From: Saururus chinensis | Taxonomy: Eukaryota; Streptophyta; Magnoliopsida; Piperales; Saururaceae | Assembly (NCBI GenBank): GCA_035235625.1 | Contig: CP141143.1 | Span: forward strand, 4,694,501 to 4,758,500 | Direction of reading: 5' to 3' | Length of the DNA: 64,000 bases | Shown: in pieces, positions 23,701-34,172 of the stretch | Layout of the letters: every line of letters starts with the position of its first letter | Position numbering within the stretch: position 1 is the first letter of the stretch | Translations under genes and position numbers: made by a program | Notes under the pieces: model-generated | Told to the model about the DNA's origin: nothing | Seen by the model: the letters and a program-made list of their open reading frames with translations, nothing else | The model's database searches: none

Positions 23701-26700
23701 ATTATGCATTTTTATGCAGTGTTAAGTGATATGAATGTGTGATCAGAAAGTGATGCACCATGTAAATCTTTGATCTGAAACGATCTCATTTCTAAGCTAT
23801 CGTATTTTCTACGTTGACAGTGATATTAAAACCATTGCTGAGTGTTAAAACTCACCCCTCTTTTGTGTTTTGATTTGGGGCTGCGTGGTGCGACACGCAG
23901 ACGGACAGGATTGCCTCTTTGAGGAAAGGTCAGAGGTAGCTTGGGTGTGATGATGGAGATCGTTGCGTGACTTATCATCGTTTCTTTCATGCTTTATGTT
24001 CGAACCTTTGTGTAGGGTTCTTGTTGTGGTTTTATGTCACATGTTACAGTTATGTTTGCTTATGACTTATTTTGAGCCGGTGTGGGCTTTACTTAACTAA
24101 GCTTATGGGTTTGAGATTGTTGTTTACTTTGTGTTAAGCAACACCTTTTTCTTCCCTTTTATTTACTCTTGCTCAAAGGATTGTGCGCACTCCGTGTTGT
24201 TGTTAATCGCCCGTGGTTAGGGATTAAGTCTTCCGCTAGAATCGTTTCTCAATTTCACTTCGTCGCCCCCGCGCGCTTGACCGGCCCTTGGACCGGGTTC
24301 GGCTCGGGTCGGGCATCGCCGGGGCGTGACACTTAACCTTATTGATATAATCTACATTATCACGAAACAGTAATATATCATCCACATATAAGTAAAACAT
24401 GACATAAGAGTGATCAAATGACTTCTAATATAAACATTTATAAGAAGTACAAACAATAAAATTATTAGAAAGAATAACATCATCAAACTTTTGATGCCAC
24501 AGTTTATATGTCTGTTTTAAACCATAGAGAGATCTTACTAACTTATATATATTTTTTCTTGACCAGGAATTACAAAACCTTCAGGCTGCTCCATATAAAT
24601 TTCTTCCTCTAATTCACCATTTAAAATTGCTATTTTGACATCTATTTGATGAATTTTGAGGTTATAATGAGCGACCAATGTAAGAAACACTCGAATTATA
24701 GTTATCATGGTCACAGGAGAATATGTGTCAAAGAAATCTTGACCTTCATTTTGACTATTTCCTTTAGCCACTAGTCTACCTTTGTACTTTTGAATGGATC
24801 TATCAGGATAATATTTTCTTTTAAATATCCACTTACATCCAATTTGTTTAAACCCTGGAGGTAGATTTGTTAAAACCCATGTCCCATGTACAAGTATTGA
24901 ATTTATTTCACTTTGCATCACTTCCTTCCATAAATGTGCATCGCTAGACGACATAGTTTTATTAAAAGCCAAAGGATCCTCATTCCCCACCATGAAAGTA
25001 TTGAAGTCATCCCCAAAGTTCTTCTCTATTCTAGTTCTTTTAGATCTCATAACTTCAACATTAGTTCCTGAATCTTCCATTCTAGGAGTTGAAAACGATG
25101 AAACATCTTCTTTATGCACTACAACCTTATTCTATTCCTTCATAGGAAACACATTCTCAAAGAATGTTGCATCATCGGATTCCTGAATAGTATTTGGAGC
25201 ATAATCCTGCCGATCAGACCCAATTACTAAAAACCGATAAGCTCTGCTATTTTGTGCATAACCAATGAAAATTGCATTATAAGTTTTAGAACCTAATTTG
25301 TCCATCTTCATATTTAGGATTTTAACTTTAGCAAGACATCCTCAAACCTTAATGAACTTTAAACTTGATTTTCTTCATTTCATTAATTCATAAAGGGTTA
25401 TATTTTATCCTTTATGAGGCACACGGTTTAAGATGATACATGCTAAAAGAATTGCTTCTCCCCATAGATTTTTAGGTAAACCTGAAGAAGGAAACATAAA
25501 ATTTATCATATCTATAAAAGTTATATTCTTTCTTTCAGCTACACCATTAGATTCAAGAGAGTAAGGGGTTGTGGTTTTATGTATTATTCATTGATCTTTA
25601 CAAAATTTACAAAATTGAAGAGAAAAATATTCCCCACCACGATCAAACCTTAGTCTCTTAATCTGCCTCTCAGTTTGATTCTTAGCCTCCATCTTATAAA
25701 CCTTAAACTTCTCAAAAGCCCCATCTTTAGACTTAAGTAAGTACATATAACAAAATTTTGAGTAATCATCAATAAAAGTAATGAAATATCTCATACCACC
25801 CCTAGTCAATAATCCATTCAACTCACAAATGTCGGAGTGAATTAAATCAAGGAAGCATGTAGATCTAGCAATAGATTTATATGGTTTCCTTAGTTGTTTT
25901 GCTTGAACACAAACTTCACATTTATCAAGAGATTCAACATGTAATTTAGGAATCAAATCAAGATTCATCATTCTCTTAATTATTTAAAAATTCGCATGTC
26001 CTAGCCTCATATACCACATATCAAAAAAATCAATATGACAAATTAAATTTAATTTAAAGAGACCATCACACATATAGCCTTTACTAACAAAAGTACCATG
26101 TCTAGTTATTACAACTTTATTTGACTCAAACACTACTTTATATCATTATCTACTAAGAAGCACACCACTAACTAGGTTCTTCCTCACACTTAGCACATGT
26201 AACACATTATGGAGCGTCAGCGTGTTCCCTGTGTTCCCCGATGTAAGCCGGATGTCCACATTTCCAACTCCATGAACTCTAGCCACAGAGGAGTTCTCCA
26301 TCATCACTGTCCTATCCTTTACTTCCTGATAGAAAGAAAAAAAAGAAACATCAATACCGATGTAAACAGTTGCCCCTGTATCAACCTACCAATCAGTAGG
26401 TTCATATCCCAACTTAATTTCAGAATTAGTTATTACTAACATGTCATTTGAAATAACCATATTAGCCTGAGTAGAAGATGCAGCCTAACCATGACTCTGG
26501 TCCTAGCCTTTCTTCTCTTTGTATTTATTTGCAAATGTCCAGGTTTTCCACAGACCCAGCAAACTTTCAACTTTTTGTCCTTTGGGATATTTGAACCAGG
26601 TTTGAGAGGCTGATTTTTAAACTTCTTGTTCTTCTTCTTGTTACCAAAAAACTTGGGTTTCCCTTCTACTACATTAGCTTAAGCACTATTATTGGCCACT

Positions 26701-27387
26701 GAAGAAGAACCTTGCAAGACTTTCATCTTACCCCTGTGTTTCTCTTCAATTTGAATGGCCACTATCAAGTCATCAATGGACATTGCCTCTTGTGCTTCAA
26801 GGTAATTTGGAAATCCTATCGTGAGGGCGGTAGTTTATCGATAAGAGCAAGAACTTGGAGCCTCTTGTTAACGGGAATTCCTTTCCCAATGATCTTAGCT
26901 AGCAAATTCTATATTTCAACTACCTAGTCTCTAACAGATTTGTTATCAACCATCTTATAGTCAAAATATTCTCCCACAACATATTTTTCTTCCCCTTCAT
27001 GCTCTTTTCTAAATTTTTTATCAAGAGTATCTCATAATTCTTTGGCAGTTTTAGTGTTGACATGCAAATCATACAGTTCATTTCTCAAAACACTAAGAAT
27101 TTGACCATGGCATAGTTCATCATTTAGTTTGAATTTCTTACTATCATGAGTCTTAGCAATTCCAACATCAAAAGAACTAGCAGTCTTTTTAGATTCAAAA
27201 GAGACAGTTTTATCAACAACATCATCAGAAACCACATAGAATATGTTCAATTATGTCAGCCAAAATTTCATCTTTGTCTGTCATCTCATAAAATTTTTCC
27301 ATCAAACTTCTTAGGTTTCAGAGATTTGTCAACACCCATAATTGCAGTAGTATTCAATCAACACAATCAAAATATTTGTTTCAAGAT

Positions 27388-28061
27388 TGTTGGGATTGTC
27401 ACATTAATGAGGGCAGATTGAATAAAATTAACAATTATCATACAAATCATCACATATAAATATATTAGAAAATATATTAATTAAATACCGAAAAGAAGAG
27501 AAATGTTAACCTGGTTCGAGGCGCGTTACACGCTGTCCTTGAAACAGATACGCCGCCCTCCATGCATGGGCATTCAATTGCATTATGTTCTTGAGATACA
27601 ACGAACCACACTGCCCATTTAATGGTGCACTTCCACACAAACAGACTGGATCTCGATTAGAAGAGTTGCTACTACTCAATGATATACTCAAAAATCAAAG
27701 AGAAAAGAAAGAATAAATCTTTCAGAATTTTTCTCAAAGAACCAGAGGGAACCAGAGAGGAAGAAGTGTATTCTCTGTGTTTTTCGTTTTGTATGATAAA
27801 ATTCTCCTATCAGTGATTATAAGACGGTCTCCATGAAGCCGAAACGGCTAAGTGATTATCAACCATTGCGTCTCCACTTTTTAGGAGTCAAATGGCTAAA
27901 TTTTTATCAAAACCCGATACTCTTTGATCAATATAGGACATCACAAATGAGATGCCTTATCACACACTAACCGTCACAAGCAAAAACGTGTTCTGGTTTT
28001 AACAAAATCAAATAAAACAACGCCCCGGTTCCACATATTTATATCATGTCAAAATCCAACA
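27388..28061 (-). repeat. Copia LTR (5' side)
   Basis: 674 bp, TGTTGGGATTG...ATCCAACA. Uninterrupted partner of the LTR at 16506-19577. The usual tRNA-Met primer site was not evident next to it. Confidence 0.8.
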
Positions 28062-30343
28062 TATGTTAACCATTTTGCTTAAAATTTTAATATTAAACTA
28101 TTATAAAAAACAGCACTTTATAGATTTTTAACTATAATACTTATATTTTTTTTCTTTTATTATTTATTATTTTTTAATTTTATTCTAATTTACAGGGACT
28201 TTTTAAGGTTACTTCTTATGTTTCTAAACTCGAATTCACATAATTTTGATAATGTTTAATTTGTCTTACATAACTTTATAAATTGAGTGGCAATATGTAG
28301 TTGTTACTATATATTTTCATAGAGGGCTCTATTTTTGTGCCACATTTACATGGATTGTAATTTACATTATTGATGTTTATTTCTTATGATATTGGGCATG
28401 TTAAAATAATTTATTAAGGAAGAGTTTTTCATGTACCTCTATAACAATAAACTCAGTGTAAAGTATGCATTTGAGTTATTGATATTTCATATCAAATAGC
28501 GTATATATTAAACACTTTAGTGTAAGTGATACGCTAATGCTTGCTAGCATGTGCACAATTGATCTCATAAAATAATAGCTCTTGTGCATACCTTAAGTTG
28601 GGCTCATTGTCAATTAAGAACATGAAAAATTCTTCCCTTGTAATGTCTTTTAAAATAGTTTAATAATTACCAATTTATAATTTTTACTTTCATGAATAGT
28701 AAATGTATTTAGATGAATAAGTCCACCTCCATAATAATGTATCCCTAATTCTCTTACTAACCTTAATAAGGATTCTTATTATAAAGTATAAATTTATAAG
28801 TAAAAACTTAACATGTATCGGGTTATATTGAAAAAATCTACTCGACCCGATGCAAAATATTGGAACTTGATATGATGGCTCACATTTCATCCATCCCCTT
28901 AGTATTACGAGTTATGAGTTGGCACGTGTCAGGTGACATAAATAGGTCATGTAATTATAATATTAGTTATTTTAATATTTATGTATAAATAAGTAAATTA
29001 ATGGGATCTACCAACATCATTATCCTTGAATTCTGTGTCTAAATTTTGAAGAAAATGATCTTAATTTTAAACATTTTAACTATAATATACTAGGCTGATG
29101 AACTACAAATGGGATAAGTTGGTAAAAGAATAAGCCCATAGTCAAGTTGTTTATATAGAATGACTATATAATTCATTTTACGAATTGTAGAACTTTTTCA
29201 TAAAATTGATGGTAAAACATTAATATCATGATAATCATTAATATATCCTCAATATCTAGCAATATGTATTAATTAAAATAAAAAAGGATGCACATGTTTC
29301 TCTTGCGCTATTGATAGCCATGTAAAGTGTGCTCTATTTGACTTTTTTTTTTTTTTTTTTGCACCATGCTCAAGCAATTTTCTCCCTTATGTTCTTTTGT
29401 CTCAAATAATGTTTGCAAAAGTATAAAACAGCCAACAATCAACAATCAATTACCTCTCTCTCACCTCTCATATCATGCCTTCATAATGTGTTATACTGTT
29501 ATACCACATGTTGGAGCTTGTAACTACCAAAATCGATACAAAAATTATAGAAGATGAAAAAATAAATTTTGCTAAACTATAACAAGCACAATAATTAGAC
29601 TACAAATATACATAGATATATAAATAATATATTGATAAAGTTGTATCTAATCTTATAAGTTATGTAATGTATATTTTCAATGTTTTAAAAAAAGATTAAG
29701 AATACTTTTAAAATCAAATAGCACATGCATTGCACGTGCATTCTTGCTAGTAACAAGAAAAGAATCGATTGTTTATAACTTTGGGCTCTGTCATGTCAAT
29801 GTAGTAGTATTTTATTTAAAAGCTTAAATTGTTAAAAAAGGGATTAATTCTATTTACTAACGAATCTGAAACAGAAACCAGAAAATTTTCCGCTATTGAT
29901 AAAAACAAGTCATGAAACTTCGACAAAGCCCTTCATCTTATTATTGGGAAGATTTTAGAATAAGCCCACCTAGAATGAGTTTCCTATTGGGCACATTTTA
30001 GTTATAAGTGGGTGCAAATGGTTATCCTTTGGGTTGTAGCCGGTTTCTACTGTCACATGCCCGTCTGCAATAGGAGGCTCAATTCAGGCTCATTTGGTGT
30101 ACGTTAATATCTTCCCTTGTTCTTATTTTTTATTTTAAATTAGGCTAAGCCATAATGTTACTGTCGCACTGGTGAGTGGTGGTGTTCTTCTGAATGAGGT
30201 ATGAGTTGTGGTGTCAGAGGACTATTTAGTTCTATTGAGGATCAGACAATGATCTCCGTCTTAATTTAATAGCTCCAATAGAAAAAAATTCATGTTCTAT
30301 TTTAATTGCTCTATTTCTCTAATTTAAGCCATTAGATGCAGTT
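28062..30343. other. AT-rich intergenic sequence
   Basis: No gene recognised. A poly-T run at 29343-29361 may be the tail of a retroposed sequence, but no body was identified. A few ORFs of 60-70 codons are no more than expected by chance. Confidence 0.4.
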
Positions 30344-30658
30344 TTGAAAGCTTCTCACAAAACTCAACCTTCTCCCTCCTTGCACTTCGTCCTCTCCACC
30401 CTCACCTCCCCTTTCTCCTCTCTTCCCGCTCAACTCGATTCCCTCCACACCCTTCATCGCCTCTTCAGTTCCACTCTCGCTATTTCTTGCCAAATCACCG
30501 ACTCCAGCACTGTCTCCACAATCCTCCGCCTCGTCGGTTCCTCGGACCTGGCCTTGAGTCTCACTTTGAAATAGCTCCATTTTCTGATCATTTGTTTCCA
30601 AGACTGCATCTGGGTTTTCCCCGTATTGCTGGGTGTACTAGAGTTTTCATAGCAGTGA

Positions 30659-30888
30659 TGTGGAGAAGATCAAAGCTGGCCCAGCATCTGCTGAAGCGCG
30701 TGTGTGCGTCACAAATCTCAAGGCCTTCCTCCTTCGGCAACCGGCATCTTCCGCCTATGCCAACAAATTATGCTAGCACATTCCTGGTTTTGCGTCGCTC
30801 TGTGGCCCCTTCATCTTTCGTAAGATGTTTCAGTTCGACCAAAGCGCAAGCACAGGATTCATTACAGTGTGATCATGATGAAAATCAG
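30659..30888 (+). pseudogene. Possible first exon of a mitochondrial protein gene (orphan)
   Basis: Reads MWRRSKLAQHLLKRVCASQI, SRPSSFGNRHLPPMPTNYAS, TFLVLRRSVAPSSFVRCFSS and TKAQAQDSLQCDHDENQ, then a CAG/GTGATT donor. It is rich in Arg and Ser, poor in acids for the first 65 residues, and ends in an RCFSS-type cleavage region, as plant mitochondrial presequences do. No following exon could be found: the next AG (about 30968) leads to a stop in a few codons. A CML-like relic lies opposite just downstream. The protein is not identified. The upstream C/T-rich stretch (30350-30575) has an open frame but no recognised family. It may be a truncated gene or captured piece. Confidence 0.35.
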
Positions 30889-31072
30889 GTGATTTTACTT
30901 TCTCAGGTGCTGATGATTGTGCCTACTTTTTTTTTAAATGATTAACCGGGCAAACTGTTTGTTTCAGACATATACAATGTGCATTGAATAGAATTTCCTT
31001 CTTAATTGACGGATTGCCCCTATTTTCCTTTTCGCTTTTGCATGTGTTTGCAACTTGGAAGCGATCGACATT

Positions 31073-31543
31073 CTATACGAAATCTAAGTACCGAGATATG
31101 TTTGGAGTGCGGACTCTGCACGACCATGACGAGTCAGCAACACCCATCGCTGTTACCTCACGGATCATGCTGGTGAGCTCCTCGACGGTGAGGGCGTGTT
31201 CGAGTCGGGCCATGGAGTGGGCGAGCTCGGCTGCAGTGATGTAGCCGTTGCCATAGCTGTCGAAGAGGTGGAAGAGCTGGTGGAGCTGCTCCTCCGTATA
31301 AGGGGGCTTGGTGGGGAGGAGGACTGGGGCCATGAGGGTGATGAACTCAGAGAACTCTACGAGACCGTTGCAGTTTTTGTTGGCCTTGTGGATGAGGGCA
31401 TCGGGCTGGTCAGGGCTGGGCTTGAGGCCCAGTGATCGTAGGAACGAACCCGGCTCCAGCTGCATGAGGCTCCTGACATTGTTCTGGTTGAACGACCGGA
31501 ATATCTCCCTCAATTCTGCCAGTTGCTCATCGTCCAGCTTCAC
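31073..31543 (-). pseudogene. Calmodulin-like protein (CML15/16 type), decayed
   Basis: 156 codons, opening at GTG not ATG. It keeps the shape of small plant CMLs: 'eQLaeLreIFrsF', 'L.sLGlkPs.DQ', the second EF loop N55-K-N-C-N-G60...E66 (VEFSEF) and the third D95-S-Y-G-N-G100...E106 followed by ITAAELAHSMARL and 'LTveELTsMI'. The first loop (about 19-30) has lost most acidic ligands. The fourth (from about 131) is replaced by unrelated residues and an early stop where 'EaDtdGDG.Is..EFa.iM' is expected. Loop 3 lacks the Asp at position 3. Functional CMLs of this group have four Ca2+ loops in about 160 residues. Lack of an ATG, a missing fourth hand and degenerate loops suggest a pseudogene; an unusual divergent CML is less likely. 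Confidence 0.65.
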
Positions 31544-31573
31544 GGGTTCGTGCCCGACCCCCTTGCTTATCTT

Positions 31574-33960
31574 CCAAAATTAAAACCCCGCAAAAACCAA
31601 TTTCGATCAAAGTCCGAAGCTATGTATTTTTTATTAAGCAAGTTTGTACTATGGTTAGACGCCAAAAAGAGTTGTGATTATGATTTTGATAAAAATAACA
31701 AAAAAGTAAATATGTAGCTATTAATATAGGACGGAGGGAGTACAAACTTACCTCGATTATACTATTTATAAAGTATTACAGGTAAAAGTTATATTATTTT
31801 AATTTTTATAAGTTTTGTTTATATAAGCTCGAGCTCATATACGCTAATGTGAGCTTGGGTTTTATAGGCCGTTGAATTTATATTCGGTGGTTCATAATAC
31901 TCATAAGTTTAAATGCCTATGAATATTATATGCCACCGGATATAAATCTGACGGCCTATAAAGCCCGGACTTATATAAATTTTTTTTATTTTTATAATAT
32001 TATTTAATACTTTATTTGTTCTATAGTGGTTTAGTTTATTTTAAAAATTAAAAAATAAACTATTAATTTTGGACGAAGGAGTAAAAGTTTAAATTGGTAT
32101 GTGTTATAAAGGTACCTTAGTAAAATTATTAAAAAAATGATAAACACATGAGTTGTTTAGCCAGAGGATAACCCACAAGATGAATCATAGCTATATATTG
32201 AAAATGTAGGCCCCATTTACCAAGGGCTACAAGGAAGCCCGTGGAGTCATCCCATGGATGATTGAACTTACGGGTGGCATTAGATACTCGCTAGATTCTT
32301 TTAAATGGTTCCCACATGCCAATTTAATAATTGTCGTTATACAACATGAGCCTTATTTGTCACATTATATTAGTTTTAATTTTGTAAGGTTATATATTAT
32401 ATTCTAGGACTTAGATTTTTACGTTACTCGTATTGTTAGCAAATTCTCAATTTGGATTTTTATGCTCTTGGTAATGTAAACAAACTCTTGATTAGCTCTA
32501 TCAAATAAAATCTCACATGAATATGTTATCTCAAATTTTTTTTGCGTTCTACACATATAACACATTTCTCAATAATATTTTTTTATTACCTATATTACAC
32601 ATAATCAAATTTGTACATTTTTTAGGCTATTGAAAAATTCTGAACGAGCTCTATTAATTAAGATCCACCTCTAAATTAGTTTTGAATAGGAATGGCATGC
32701 TCTACAACACGATTTTTTTAAACGCCATTATCTTCATAAATGTATATGGGATCTCAGAAATCCAAAGAGTACGTGCACTCTTGGGATCTCGGAAGCTTCC
32801 CCCTTGGTGACTTGGTCATCGCTAAATACCTGTGACCAGAAGGCCCAGGCTCTGTAGGATTTCTTTACCTTCTCTTTTATGTCGCACGTCCAGTTGTATG
32901 ATACTTTGGTGCAATCTTACGAAAATGTCACAGAACACAGAGGGACAATGTGCACCACTCATGTCAGACAGCCTCCATTGATGAGATGAGCAGCCAATCA
33001 CATATCGTTCTTTAAATCTCATGTCTTCATTAACTTGCTCTAATCGGTAGTACATTTACATAGTGCAATCCGATCGAGATTGCATCGAGTTCTGCATTAC
33101 TCGCATTAGTGTTGCTTCGTCATACTCGCCTGATATATTATTCTTAATCAGATGCTTAGTATGGGAGCTGTGAAAGTAAATATAGTCTCTCGGTCCTTGG
33201 CAAAATATTTGTTTTATATTAATAACTTTATTTTATTCAATTTAAATAATTAAATACTTAAAAAGTTTATTTTTTCTTCTCTTGTTTTCTCCTCTTAGAT
33301 GTAAATTTCACCATTCAATATAAAACACTATTTTTTAAATATAATTATTAATACAGATAAAAAAATTTCAAATGTAGTTATTAATATAAGTTAATATTCT
33401 ACCGTCTGCCATAGCTATATGAATAGAAGCAATGCACCAACTAGATTACTTTCGCAAACGTGTACGAAGCCTAAAACGTAATCAGAAGGCTTCTGCAACA
33501 TATACGATATTTCTTCTTTCATGTACATTTTTGTTTAAGCGGTGATCAATCATTATTCATGTCAGTAGGCTTCGCAGTCTGGTACGCGCACTTTGATGTA
33601 GTAGGATGACAATTTTCTGTTTATCGAGACGTGCCTGCTTTTTTCGCATTGTGGTCAATGTGATCCACAGATCTCAATCAACTCAGGGAATGCTGAAAAA
33701 CAGCTAAAAGATTTCATGAGAGCATCATGACGCATTGAACAAAGGAAAAATCCTGATTTAGTAAACAGCAACAAGAAACTTCAATCGACTATTTCAGCAA
33801 GCTGAAGCTCAAATAATAAAACCACTAGACGGATCTGATTGTTGCATAAATTCAAAGTCCGGAACTCTGAGACAGTTGTCCATTTAAGAGTAAAAACTAA
33901 AATCGTCAAAATAATAAAACAATTCAACCTTTTATACCCAAAAATGTGTGTTGTATACAA
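31574..33960. other. Intergenic sequence with MITE remnants
   Basis: Holds Stowaway-like ends (gacggagggagta at about 31727; ggacgaaggagta at about 32070), a clear hairpin at 31861-31962, and AT-rich filler. An ORF at 32822-33055 has no recognisable family. 33960-34172 is the probable 3'UTR of the minus-strand DOMON gene. Confidence 0.4.
31861..31962. repeat. Hairpin repeat with 30-bp arms
   Basis: tttataggccgttgaattta at 31861 pairs with the complement ending ggcctataaa at 31962; arms are 30 bp with few mismatches, and the 42-bp loop is itself partly self-complementary. Probably the core of a MITE spanning roughly 31815-32010. Confidence 0.7.
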
Positions 33961-34172
33961 GTTACATGTTACAGCCGCGGAGGGGCATGCTCATCATAAG
34001 TCTTTAAGAAACAAATGACGTGATGTGCATATCCATGATGAACAGACAATGGCCAAAGTCCCATGCCAGTTAAAAACAGCCTCACATCCCCACAGCTTAA
34101 GATTCCATCGCAGAAGCCGAATCATCCTTTAGTTTTTTTTGTAAAAACAAAATTAGTATACCAAAATTTCTT

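Larger units (their letters stand above)
21065..24331 (+). mobile_element. Giant solo LTR, copy B
   Basis: 3267 bp, TGTAAGGACCC...GGCGTGACA, with a near-perfect target duplication cttag (21060-21064) / cttaa (24332-24336) inside the copia reverse transcriptase region. No internal LTR border, gag or pol, hence solo. A good TATA-like box (ctataaaagg) at about 21485 lies about 420 bp from the left end in this orientation. Three 55-bp repeats lie at 23540-23700. The motif zone is at 22156-22252. Looks whole as a solo LTR; long LTRs suggest a Del/Tekay-type chromovirus parent (inference). Confidence 0.8.
16506..28061 (-). mobile_element. Old Ty1/copia retrotransposon with two nested solo-LTR insertions
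   Basis: A copia element reading on the minus strand, bounded by LTRs at 27388-28061 (5' side) and 16506-19577 (3' side, itself interrupted). Parts seen in copia order: gag-like region about 27030-27250; zinc-knuckle/spacer region about 26500-26700; integrase about 25590-25970 with the 'LDLIHSDICE' and 'YFITFIDDYSKF' signatures; reverse transcriptase about 24540-25120 and 20616-21035, separated by the inserted element at 21065-24331; RNase H about 20178-20430. The two LTRs differ by roughly a fifth, so insertion was many millions of years ago (about 7 My or more at 1.3e-8 per site per year). Broken, with many breaks. Flanks cgtgt/tatgt may be a decayed target duplication. Clade within copia not settled. 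Confidence 0.85.

Noticed and set aside
32822-33055. 77-codon minus-strand ORF
   Set aside because: No domain, no splice partner, and no conserved signature I recognise.
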